Source: JBBAGE01 sp041655055 (GTDB taxonomy: Bacteria; Pseudomonadota; Alphaproteobacteria; Rhodobacterales; Rhodobacteraceae). Taken from it: DNA of 27,305 nucleotides. The position numbers were made by a program, and so were the translations under genes. Each line of letters starts with the position of its first letter. The stretch's first letter is position 1. Below are positions 1-7,254 of this stretch, one piece after another. The stretch covers positions 1 through 27,305 of the forward strand of contig JBBAGE010000012.1 of assembly GCA_041655055.1 (NCBI GenBank). Direction: 5' to 3'. The notes below the pieces were generated by a model that was not told the DNA's origin, searched no databases, and saw only the letters and a list, made by a program, of their open reading frames with translations.

Positions 1-420
1 AGCACCTCGAACCCCTGTTCGATCAGCCAGGCCGCCGCGGTCGAGGCGCTGAACGGGCCGCATGATTTCATCGCGCAAAACAATGCGGTTTTTCAGCGCC
101 GCCGCGATCTGGTGGTCGAAATGCTGAACGCCGCCCAAGGCATCACCTGCCCGCAGCCCGAGGGGGCGTTTTACGTCTATCCATCCATCGCAGGCTGCAT
201 TGGCAAGCAAAGCGCCGGGGGCCGGCTGATCAGCGATGACGAAGCCTTTGCCGAGGCTTTGCTCGATGAAACCGGCGTCGCAGTGGTGTTTGGCGCGGCC
301 TTTGGCCTATCACCCTATTTTCGCGTCAGTTACGCGACATCCGACGATGATCTGCGCGAAGCCTGCAGCCGGATTCAGGCGTTTTGCGCCGGTCTGCACA
401 GCCCGGATTCTGCCGCGTAA
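1..420 (+). CDS. aspC: Aspartate aminotransferase, C-terminal part (5' truncated by window edge)
   Basis: This is a PLP-dependent class I (fold type I) aminotransferase that transfers the amino group between aspartate and 2-oxoglutarate in the cytoplasm. The frame is open from base 1, so the start lies outside the window. The visible 139 residues begin with STSNPCSISQAAAVEAL, the stretch that follows the PLP lysine in the alphaproteobacterial aspartate aminotransferases. The PLP lysine itself is upstream and not seen. Near the C-terminus FRVSYATS carries the conserved arginine that binds the substrate carboxylate, and GAFYVYPSI is also typical. The TAA stop shares its last base with the ATG of the next gene, so the two are translationally coupled. 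Substrate specificity is inferred from resemblance only; a related aromatic or branched-chain specificity cannot be fully excluded. Confidence 0.9.
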   Translation, partial: STSNPCSISQAAAVEALNGPHDFIAQNNAVFQRRRDLVVEMLNAAQGITCPQPEGAFYVYPSIAGCIGKQSAGGRLISDDEAFAEALLDETGVAVVFGAAFGLSPYFRVSYATSDDDLREACSRIQAFCAGLHSPDSAA

Positions 421-839
421 TGTCCGCATTCCTGCCAGAGATCTATTTCCGGGTGCGCGAGAACGGCGCGCTGGTGTTTCGCGTCGATGCCCAGAACCGG
501 CAGCGCCGGATTGAAATGGAACAGATTGCCACGCTCAATCTTCGCAATGGCGAAATCAAGCCCCATGGCACCCGCGCGCTGAGCGGGGCGGAACTGGCGG
601 CCATCGACGACTGGATGCGCCAGCGCAAGGCCCAACTGGCCGCGCGCGATATCGACGATATCGAACGCACCATCGATCACCTGAACCTGACGACCCATTG
701 GGCACAAAGCCGCGCGGACGATGCGGATCTTGAACGGGTCACCGACAGTCTGCTTTTGGCGATGCATGATCTGCGCAGCGTGCTGGTGCGCAAGAAAAGC
801 GAACGGCTCTTGCGCGACACCAAGCTGGACGGCGCGTGA
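420..839 (+). CDS. Conserved hypothetical protein, 139 aa
   Basis: I do not recognise a named family. It reads like a soluble protein found next to the aminotransferase in other Rhodobacterales. The ATG at 420 overlaps the preceding TAA by one base, which decides this start over an upstream in-frame ATG at 384 lying inside the aminotransferase gene. The protein has no signal peptide or membrane segment. The N-terminal third looks like beta strands (EIYFRVRENGALVFRVDA). The rest is charged and probably helical, with a long run of acidic and basic residues around DIDDIERTIDHLN and a basic tail. It ends one base before the stop codon of the convergent MATE gene. Function unknown. Confidence 0.8.
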   Translation: MSAFLPEIYFRVRENGALVFRVDAQNRQRRIEMEQIATLNLRNGEIKPHGTRALSGAELAAIDDWMRQRKAQLAARDIDDIERTIDHLNLTTHWAQSRADDADLERVTDSLLLAMHDLRSVLVRKKSERLLRDTKLDGA

Positions 840-2186
840 TCACCCCCGCCCCAGCCGCGACCAGAACCGCCAGCCCATCATCGCCCAGGCAAGCGCCAGC
901 CCAAGCGTCAGCCCCAGCCAGACGCCGTAAACACCAAGCCCCAGCGGAAAGCCCAGCAGATAGCTGGCCGGCATCCCGAACGCCCAATAGCTGAGCGCGG
1001 CATAAAACATCGGCACGCGCGTATCTTGCACCCCGCGCAGCAATCCCAGCGCGATCACCTGCCCCGCATCCGCCAGTTGAAACAACGCCGCAACCGCCAG
1101 CAGCCCGACACCCACGGCGATCACCGCCTCGCGCGCCGGATCACCCGGGTCCAGAAACAGCCCGATCAACACATCCGGAATGGTCAGAAACGCCGCAATC
1201 GCCATCAGCACCACGGCGATCGAAACACCGCTCACCGCGATCGCCCCGCGCCGCAGGCCATCGGTATCATTGCGCCCCACCGCCTGCCCCGCGCGGATCG
1301 TCGCCACATTCGACAGGCCCACATGCATCAAAAAGGCCGCGCCAGATATCTGCAACCCGATACCATGGGCCGCCAGTTCCACCGTGCCGATCCAGCCCAC
1401 AAGAATGGCGGCCGCGTTGAACAGCCCCACCTCGGCCAGCGATGTGACCCCGATGGGCCAGCCAAGCACGAAAACACGGCGAAAAGCCTCGCCATCCAGG
1501 CGCCAGATCCGCTGCATCAGCGCATGTTGGGGCTCAACCCGCGCGGCATAGACGACCAGCACGACGAAATTGAGCATTTGCACCACGAATGAGGCCAGCG
1601 CCGCACCGGTGATCCCCAGTTCGGGCGCGCCGAATGCGCCAAAAATCAGGATATAGTTCAAAAATCCGTTCAAAACCGCCGCCGCTACGGTGGCCCACAG
1701 CACGATCTGCGTGCGCTCCAGCGCGGCCAGATAGCTTTTGAGCACCATGACCCCCAGCGCAGGAAACAGGCCAAAAGCCGCGATACGCAGATAATCCCCC
1801 GCCAAAGCGGCAATGGCGGGTGTCTGGCCCAATGCCACCAGAATCGATTCGCCCAGCAACATGACCGGCAGCGCCGCCAGCGCGAACAACATCGATAGCC
1901 ACAAGGCCATGCGCGTGGCGCGGCGCACAGTGGCGTCATCGCCATTTTGCGCGGCGCTGGCCACGATCGGCATCACCGCCCAGCCAAAGCCCGAGCCGAA
2001 TATAAAGAACAAAAAGAACATGCCCCCAGCCAGCACCACCGCCGCCAGGGCCTGCACATCATACCAGCCCAGCATGACGGTATCGAGCACCTGCACCGCG
2101 AATTGCGCCAGATGGCTGCCCACCAGCGGCAATCCCAGCCCTAGCACCGCGCCGACATGCGCCTTATATGATTGCTGTTTGCTCAT
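840..2186 (-). CDS. MATE family efflux transporter
   Basis: This is a 448-aa inner-membrane exporter of the multidrug and toxic compound extrusion (MATE/NorM) family, which uses a Na+ or H+ gradient to expel cationic compounds. The length matches the family (about 450 aa), and about twelve hydrophobic segments can be seen in two similar halves. The N-terminus GLGLPLVGSHLAQFAVQVLD followed by MLGWY is the classic MATE first helix with its conserved Asp. The frame stays open far upstream through the antisense of parE. The true start is the ATG at 2186 (MSKQQSYKAHVG), where homology begins. An AGGG lies in the loop of a small hairpin (2189-2206) just upstream. Divergent from parE. The substrate cannot be told from sequence. 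Confidence 0.9.
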   Translation of the reverse strand: MSKQQSYKAHVGAVLGLGLPLVGSHLAQFAVQVLDTVMLGWYDVQALAAVVLAGGMFFLFFIFGSGFGWAVMPIVASAAQNGDDATVRRATRMALWLSMLFALAALPVMLLGESILVALGQTPAIAALAGDYLRIAAFGLFPALGVMVLKSYLAALERTQIVLWATVAAAVLNGFLNYILIFGAFGAPELGITGAALASFVVQMLNFVVLVVYAARVEPQHALMQRIWRLDGEAFRRVFVLGWPIGVTSLAEVGLFNAAAILVGWIGTVELAAHGIGLQISGAAFLMHVGLSNVATIRAGQAVGRNDTDGLRRGAIAVSGVSIAVVLMAIAAFLTIPDVLIGLFLDPGDPAREAVIAVGVGLLAVAALFQLADAGQVIALGLLRGVQDTRVPMFYAALSYWAFGMPASYLLGFPLGLGVYGVWLGLTLGLALAWAMMGWRFWSRLGRG

Positions 2187-2219
2187 CCTCTGGCCCCTAT
2201 GCCAGAATCCCCCCATGGG

Positions 2220-2235
2220 CAAGCGGCGCCGCTTG
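2220..2235. promoter_or_regulatory. 16-bp perfect palindrome between MATE gene and parE
   Basis: CAAGCGGCGCCGCTTG is a perfect inverted repeat with no spacer. It lies 34 bp upstream of the MATE start and ends 5 bp before the proposed parE -35 box. This is a typical position and size for the operator of a dimeric regulator, for instance a TetR or MarR type controlling the exporter, though no regulator gene is adjacent. It could be chance in GC-rich DNA. Confidence 0.35.
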
Positions 2236-2240
2236 GGCCG

Positions 2241-2268
2241 TTGCCCCTGCCCGTCCATGCGATATGAT
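2241..2268 (+). promoter_or_regulatory. Putative sigma70-type promoter of parE
   Basis: The -35 candidate is TTGCCC (2241-2246) and the -10 candidate is TATGAT (2263-2268, five of six consensus bases), separated by 16 bp. The predicted start is near 2275, giving a short leader of about 25 nt before the parE ATG at 2301. Confidence 0.45.
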
Positions 2269-2300
2269 GCAGCCAAACCATAACCCGGAAAGAGCAGCCC

Positions 2301-4256
2301 ATGCCCGAAGACCTTCTCACAGGTGCCGAACAATCCTATGACGCCGCGTCGATCGAGGTGCTTGAGGGGTTGGAACCCGTGCGCAAGCGCCCCGGCATGT
2401 ATATCGGCGGCACGGATGAACGCGCGCTGCACCATCTTGTGGCCGAGGTGCTGGATAACTCGATGGACGAAGCCGTGGCGGGCCACGCCAACCGGATCGA
2501 GGTGGAACTGCACGAGGATTATTCCATCACCATCCGCGATAACGGCCGCGGGATTCCCGTTGATCCGCATCCGAAATTCCCGGATAAATCCGCGCTTGAG
2601 GTGATTTTCTGCACCTTGCACGCGGGGGGTAAATTTTCGGGCAAGGCTTATCAGACGTCGGGGGGCCTGCACGGCGTCGGGGCGAGCGTGGTCAACGCCC
2701 TGTCCGATCACATGCGCATCGAGGTGGCGCGCAACCGCGAACTGTTCGTGCAGGAATTTTCGCGCGGCATCCCGCAAGGCCCGCTGCACAAGGCAGGCGC
2801 CGCCCCCAACCGGCGCGGCACATCCGTGACCTTTCACCCCGATCCCGAAATCTTTGGCGCGCTGCGGCTTAAACCGGCGCGGCTGTTCAAATCCATCCGC
2901 TCTAAGGCCTATCTGTTTTCGGGCGTGGAAATCCGCTGGAAATCGGCCGTTGACGATGGCGAAACCCCGCAAGAGGCGACATTCCATTTCCCCGGCGGGC
3001 TGGCGGATTATCTGGCCGAAACGCTGGGCGGCGCGTCTACCTATGCGGATCGCCCCTTTGCCGGCACCGTGGAATTTGCCGAAAAATTCAACGCGCCCGG
3101 CAAGGTCGAATGGGCAATCAACTGGACGCCCGCGCGCGACGGTTTCATCCAGTCCTATTGCAACACCGTGCCCACCCCCGAAGGCGGCACCCATGAGGCG
3201 GGCTTCTGGGCCGCGATCCTGAAGGGCATCCGCGCTTATGGCGAGTTGGTGAACAACCGCAAGGCGCGCGACATTACCCGCGAAGATCTGAGCGCGGGGG
3301 GCAGCGCGCTGGTATCGTGTTTCATCGCCGAACCGGAATTCGTGGGCCAGACCAAAGACCGGCTGGCCACCGCCGAGGCCGCGCGGCTGGTCGAAGGCGC
3401 GGTGCGCGATCACTTTGACAACTGGCTGGCGGCGGATACGAAAAGCGCGGGCGCGATTTTGGATTTTCTGGTGCTGCGGGCCGAGGAACGCCTGCGCCGC
3501 CGGGCCGAAAAGGAAACCCAGCGCAAGACCGCCACCAAGAAACTGCGTCTGCCGGGCAAGCTGGTGGATTGTTCCGCCACCAACCGCGACGGCACCGAAC
3601 TTTTCATCGTCGAGGGCGACAGCGCGGGGGGGTCGGCCAAAATGGCGCGCGACCGCAAGACCCAGGCGCTGCTGCCGCTGCGCGGAAAAATCCTGAACGT
3701 GCTGGGCGCGGCGTCATCGAAACTGGGCACCAATGCGGAAATTTCCGATCTGTGCCAGGCGCTTGGCGTCAGCATGGGTTCGCGCTTCAACGTGGATGAT
3801 CTGCGCTATGACAAGATCATCATCATGACCGATGCGGATGTGGACGGGGCGCATATCGCCTCGCTGTTGATGACGTTTTTCTTTACCCAGATGCGCCCGA
3901 TGATCGATGCCGGACACCTTTACCTTGCCTGCCCGCCGCTGTTCCGGCTGACGCAGGGCGCGCGCACCGTCTATTGCGCGAATGAGGCCGAGCGCGACGA
4001 ATGGCTGGCCAAAGGGTTGGGCGGCAAGGGAAAAATCGACGTATCGCGGTTCAAGGGGTTGGGCGAAATGGATGCGGCGGATCTAAAGGATACGACCATG
4101 AACCCCGCCACCCGCAAACTGGTTCGCGTCACGATCGACGAAGATGAACCCGGCGAAACCGGCGATCTGGTCGAACGGCTGATGGGCAAGAAGCCCGAAA
4201 TGCGCTTTCAATATATTCAGGAAAACGCGCGTTTCGTCGAAGAGCTGGACGTCTAG
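2301..4256 (+). CDS. parE: DNA topoisomerase IV subunit B (ParE)
   Basis: This is the ATPase subunit of topoisomerase IV, which with ParC decatenates daughter chromosomes. At 651 aa it has ParE rather than GyrB length. The GHKL ATPase motifs are in order: E49 and N53 in EVLDNSMDEAV, D80 in DNGRGIP, and the glycine-rich lid GGLHGVGASV (121-130). QTKDRLA carries the transducer lysine. The TOPRIM part shows E438 in EGDSAGGSAK and the DxD metal motif D511/D513 in TDADVDGAH. PLRGKILNV and the C-terminal GLGEMDAADL are also standard. The start at 2301 follows GGAAAGAGC and gives the expected N-terminus. The promoter lies just upstream, and the gene is divergent from the MATE exporter. parC is not in the window. 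No unusual residues seen. Confidence 0.96.
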   Translation: MPEDLLTGAEQSYDAASIEVLEGLEPVRKRPGMYIGGTDERALHHLVAEVLDNSMDEAVAGHANRIEVELHEDYSITIRDNGRGIPVDPHPKFPDKSALEVIFCTLHAGGKFSGKAYQTSGGLHGVGASVVNALSDHMRIEVARNRELFVQEFSRGIPQGPLHKAGAAPNRRGTSVTFHPDPEIFGALRLKPARLFKSIRSKAYLFSGVEIRWKSAVDDGETPQEATFHFPGGLADYLAETLGGASTYADRPFAGTVEFAEKFNAPGKVEWAINWTPARDGFIQSYCNTVPTPEGGTHEAGFWAAILKGIRAYGELVNNRKARDITREDLSAGGSALVSCFIAEPEFVGQTKDRLATAEAARLVEGAVRDHFDNWLAADTKSAGAILDFLVLRAEERLRRRAEKETQRKTATKKLRLPGKLVDCSATNRDGTELFIVEGDSAGGSAKMARDRKTQALLPLRGKILNVLGAASSKLGTNAEISDLCQALGVSMGSRFNVDDLRYDKIIIMTDADVDGAHIASLLMTFFFTQMRPMIDAGHLYLACPPLFRLTQGARTVYCANEAERDEWLAKGLGGKGKIDVSRFKGLGEMDAADLKDTTMNPATRKLVRVTIDEDEPGETGDLVERLMGKKPEMRFQYIQENARFVEELDV

Positions 4257-4289
4257 CGCAATTTCCGTTTTGCGCCGCGCCGGACCTGT

Positions 4290-4325
4290 GGCAGCATTTT
4301 TCCCGTAACTTGTGCGGGGGCTGCC
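4290..4325 (+). promoter_or_regulatory. Leader hairpin covering the ribosome binding site of the 4326 gene
   Basis: GGCAGC (4290-4295) can pair with GCTGCC (4320-4325), and CCCG (4302-4305) with CGGG (4315-4318). The ATG follows directly at 4326. The only Shine-Dalgarno-like run, GGGGG (4316-4320), falls in the 3' arm. No T-run follows, so this is not a parE terminator. Translational control is inferred. Confidence 0.35.
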
Positions 4326-4760
4326 ATGCGTTTTGCCGTGTTTGTCTGTTCTGCTATCCTTCTGGTCACATCGCCCGCGCTGGCCGATCCGCCCGCGCCC
4401 GTGCTGGCCGAGCGCGATACATTGGCGGCGCAATGCCGCGATGTGGGCGGGGTGCCGACCTTTGTTCCAGAATTCCTGACCGAGGGGGATTTCAACGCCG
4501 ATGGCATTGGCGATTATGTCATGAACGTCGCAGGGCTGGAATGCGCGGGCACGGGCGGGTTTTTCTGCGGATCGGCGGGCTGTCCGGTATCGGTCTGGCT
4601 ATCGGGGCCGAACGGGCATGAGATCGCCTGGGCCAGCTATGCGCAGGCGGTCGATGTCGATGGCACCGCGATCACCGCCTATCTGCACGGGCAGTTTTGC
4701 GATCCGCCCCGCGCCGGCATCGATGGTTGTAGCGAAAGGCTGGATTTCACCGCCCGCTGA
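4326..4760 (+). CDS. Secreted Cys-rich hypothetical protein, 144 aa
   Basis: Residues 1 to about 20 form a Sec signal peptide (MRFAVFVCSAILLVTSPALA, then DPP), so the mature protein should be periplasmic or exported. The mature part has six cysteines, which could form three disulfides. It also has the segment GDFNADGIGDYVMN, which resembles the DxNxDGxxD calcium-binding loop of VCBS/FG-GAP-like repeats. I do not recognise a named family and cannot assign a function. It starts 69 bp after parE on the same strand, with the ribosome binding site buried in a hairpin. It ends base-to-base against the convergent cytochrome gene (TGA at 4758-4760, TCA at 4761-4763). Confidence 0.75.
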   Translation: MRFAVFVCSAILLVTSPALADPPAPVLAERDTLAAQCRDVGGVPTFVPEFLTEGDFNADGIGDYVMNVAGLECAGTGGFFCGSAGCPVSVWLSGPNGHEIAWASYAQAVDVDGTAITAYLHGQFCDPPRAGIDGCSERLDFTAR

Positions 4761-5165
4761 TCAGCCCTGCACCGATTCCAGATAGGCCAGCAGCGCTGCA
4801 AGCGGGCGTGGCACCGGGGAAATCGTGCCATCCTCAAGCGTGACAGGAACGGTTTCACCATCCAGGAGCACACCGAATTCGGGCATCACATGGTGGCGCT
4901 GCCCCGGTTCGCGCACGCGGGTATAGCCGTCGATTTCACTCAGGATCCGGGTGCGGGGAAAGGCCCCGTCGGGCAGCAAGGCGATCCGGGTCAGATCCGG
5001 CACCGCAGCGCCGGCGGCCGGATTGCCGCGCGCATCCGCCCCGTGGCAAGAGGCGCAATTTTGCGCAAACAGGGCCTGCCCCTCGGATGGGGTGGGCATT
5101 TCCGTCGCCGCACAGGCCACAAGCGCCCCCATGCCGACAAAAGCCATTGCCGCGTATCGTTTCAT
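4761..5165 (-). CDS. c-type cytochrome lipoprotein, 134 aa
   Basis: This is a single-heme class I cytochrome c that probably shuttles electrons in the periplasm while anchored by a lipid. The signal peptide ends in a lipobox L15-V-A-C18, so Cys18 should be lipidated. The heme motif is C37-A-S-C40-H41. MPEF supplies M94 as the likely sixth heme ligand. The ATG at 5165 follows GCAGGGAT and gives the signal peptide; the frame extends 43 codons further up but without such features. It lies downstream of lolD on the same strand, with a 6-bp perfect hairpin between them. As a predicted lipoprotein beside the Lol exporter genes it may be a Lol client, but the partner redox enzyme is not known. Confidence 0.88.
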   Translation of the reverse strand: MKRYAAMAFVGMGALVACAATEMPTPSEGQALFAQNCASCHGADARGNPAAGAAVPDLTRIALLPDGAFPRTRILSEIDGYTRVREPGQRHHVMPEFGVLLDGETVPVTLEDGTISPVPRPLAALLAYLESVQG

Positions 5166-5203
5166 ATCCCTGCCCCGTTCGTGTTGGTGTCTGGCGCAAT
5201 CCT

Positions 5204-5219
5204 GCCCGGTTTTCCGGGC
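5204..5219. repeat. Intercistronic hairpin between lolD and the cytochrome gene
   Basis: GCCCGG (5204-5209) and CCGGGC (5214-5219) form a perfect 6-bp stem with a TTTT loop. No T-run follows on the minus strand, so it is not a clear terminator of lolD. It could attenuate read-through or protect an mRNA end. Confidence 0.4.
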
Positions 5220-5232
5220 TTTCGCAATCGCG

Positions 5233-5913
5233 CTAGGCGGTGATGCGCCCATCTTGCAGATGCAATATCCGGTCCATCCGCGCCGCCAGATCAAGGTTAT
5301 GCGTCACGATCAGCGCGGCCAGCCCCTCGGCGCGCACCAGATCCATCAGGGCTGCAAATACCAGATCGGATGTCGCGGGATCAAGATTGCCGGTGGGCTC
5401 ATCGGCCAAAAGGATACGCGGCCGGTTCGCCAGCGCCCGGCAAAAGGCCACGCGCTGTTGTTCGCCCCCCGATAGCGCCGCAGGCCGGTGATCGGCGCGC
5501 GCGGCAATCCCCACGCTTTCCAGCAGGGCGCGGGCGCGGGTTTCAGCGGCGGCGCGCGATTGCCCCGCCGCCAGTTGCGGCAGCACGATATTTTCCAGCG
5601 CCGAAAATTCCGGCAGCAGGTGGTGGAACTGGTAAATGAACCCCACATCGGCGCGGCGGGCCTCGGTCCGGGGGCGATCACCCAGCCGGGTCATATCCTT
5701 GCCGCCGATCCGCACCGTGCCCGCATCGGCCGTATCCAAAAGCCCGGCGATATGCAGCAGCGTCGATTTTCCCGCGCCCGAGGGGGCGACCAGCGCCACC
5801 ACCTCGCCCCGCGCGACCGACAGGGCGGCCCCGCGCAGCACCACCACTTCGCTGGATTTCCCGCGGTTATAGACCTTTTCGATCCCTTCAAGCGCCAACA
5901 TCGGTTCACTCAT
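5233..5913 (-). CDS. lolD: Lipoprotein-releasing ABC transporter ATP-binding protein LolD
   Basis: This is the 226-aa ATPase of the Lol complex, which extracts outer-membrane lipoproteins from the inner membrane and hands them to LolA. The Walker A motif is APSGAGKST (residues 43-51, K49), the signature is LSGGEQQR, the Walker B is ILLADEP followed by TGNLD, and the switch His sits in VTHN. The GFIYQFHHLLPEFSALEN stretch is the LolD/MacB-type Q-loop. The ATG at 5913 overlaps the stop of the upstream permease by 8 bases, showing co-translation as one operon. MacB- or FtsE-like ATPases share these motifs, but pairing with a LolC/E permease supports LolD. Confidence 0.94.
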   Translation of the reverse strand: MSEPMLALEGIEKVYNRGKSSEVVVLRGAALSVARGEVVALVAPSGAGKSTLLHIAGLLDTADAGTVRIGGKDMTRLGDRPRTEARRADVGFIYQFHHLLPEFSALENIVLPQLAAGQSRAAAETRARALLESVGIAARADHRPAALSGGEQQRVAFCRALANRPRILLADEPTGNLDPATSDLVFAALMDLVRAEGLAALIVTHNLDLAARMDRILHLQDGRITA

Positions 5914-7207
5914 AGCGCAAAGCCTCGACCGGGTTCAGCCGCGCGGCGCGGCGCGCGGGCCAAAGCGTGATGCCAAAGCTGAGCGTCAGCGACAGCGCAA
6001 TCGCGCTGAGCACATCGCCCAGTTGCAGCACTGCCGGCAACCGGTAGATCCCACGCACCGAGGCATCCCAGACATCGCCACCCGCCGCCCCGTTCACAAA
6101 GGCCAGAATCTGATCGAAATAAAGCGCAAACAGACAGCCCAGAATCACCCCCAAAAAGGTGCCGATCAGCCCGACCATCGCGCCACACAGGAAAAACACC
6201 CGCATGATCGAACCTTCGGTCAGGCCCATGGTGCGCAAAATGCCAATATCGCGCCCCTTGTTTTTCACCAGCATCACCAGCCCCGAAATGATGTTGAGCG
6301 AGGCAATCAGCACCAGCACCGACATCAGCACGAACATCACCGTATCCTCGATCTCAAGCGCGCGCAGAAAGCTGCCCGATGCGTCGCGCCAGCTCCAGAC
6401 CAGCGCGTTTTCCCCGCCCGCGCGCAGCAGATCAGGGTTCAGCCCATCCACCGCTTCGGGATCGGTGACCATCACTTCGATTTCATCGGCCACGCCTTCG
6501 CGGTTGAAATAGACCTGCGCTTCGTCAAACGGCAGATAAATGCGGGTGCGGTCGATATCATAACGCCCGGCCGTAAAGATATAGCCCACCTCATAGGCAT
6601 TGACGCGCGGCGATGTGCCAAAGGCCGTGCGCGCGCCGTCGGGCGAAATCAGCCGCACTGAATCACCTAGCCCCACACCCAATTCGCGCGCAATCCCGGC
6701 GCCAAGCGCCAGCCTGCCATCAAAATCCGCCAGATCGCCGCGCGATGTGGCCGGATCGGCCACGCGGGGGATGGTGGCAAGGTCTGCGGGGGCGATCCCG
6801 AACACCTCGGCAAAGGCATTACTGCCATTGGCGCTGGCCATGACCTGCCCGCGCACCAGCGGCGCCGCGCGGGTCACGCCGGGCACCTGCGCCAGCCGTG
6901 CGGCCATGGCCTCGTAATCGGTGATGCGGCGATCCACCTGGCCGGTTTCGGCGATGTAATTGCTGGAATAGACCGTCACATGCGCATTAGCGCCCAGAAT
7001 CGTATCAACGAATTCGGCCCGAAACCCGGCGCGCACGGACAATGTGATGATCAGCGCCGCCACCGCCAGCGTGATGCCGATCAGGGAAATCAGCGTCATC
7101 GTACTGACGCCCCCTTCGGCGCGGCGCGCCCGCAGATAGCGCCAGGCGATCAGCCATTCAAAGCGGGCAAAGGGGGCGGGCGTTCTGGCCAAATCGGGCT
7201 CCGTCAT
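5906..7207 (-). CDS. lolC: Lipoprotein-releasing ABC transporter permease (LolC/LolE type)
   Basis: This is a 433-aa inner-membrane permease of the Lol lipoprotein-sorting complex. Its layout is that of the family: a first membrane helix at about residues 38-60 (TLISLIGITLAVAALIIT), then a large periplasmic domain of some 230 residues. Three more helices follow in the C-terminal FtsX domain (about 290-315, 335-365 and 395-415). Sequences such as NIISGLVMLVKNKGRDIGILR and the C-terminal PARRAARLNPVEALRYE are diagnostic. Only one permease gene is present, as in organisms where a homodimer of one LolC/E-like protein replaces LolC plus LolE, but a second copy elsewhere cannot be excluded. It lies 47 bp after proS. 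The symbol is approximate. Confidence 0.92.
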   Translation of the reverse strand: MTEPDLARTPAPFARFEWLIAWRYLRARRAEGGVSTMTLISLIGITLAVAALIITLSVRAGFRAEFVDTILGANAHVTVYSSNYIAETGQVDRRITDYEAMAARLAQVPGVTRAAPLVRGQVMASANGSNAFAEVFGIAPADLATIPRVADPATSRGDLADFDGRLALGAGIARELGVGLGDSVRLISPDGARTAFGTSPRVNAYEVGYIFTAGRYDIDRTRIYLPFDEAQVYFNREGVADEIEVMVTDPEAVDGLNPDLLRAGGENALVWSWRDASGSFLRALEIEDTVMFVLMSVLVLIASLNIISGLVMLVKNKGRDIGILRTMGLTEGSIMRVFFLCGAMVGLIGTFLGVILGCLFALYFDQILAFVNGAAGGDVWDASVRGIYRLPAVLQLGDVLSAIALSLTLSFGITLWPARRAARLNPVEALRYE

Positions 7208-7254
7208 GATGCGGGCAAGGTGGGTGGCGCGGGGCCAAAGGTCAAGCGCAGCCC

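Noticed and set aside
2187..3413. Upstream extension of the MATE frame through parE
   Set aside because: MATE homology starts at the ATG at 2186; the extension is antisense to the parE ATPase domain.
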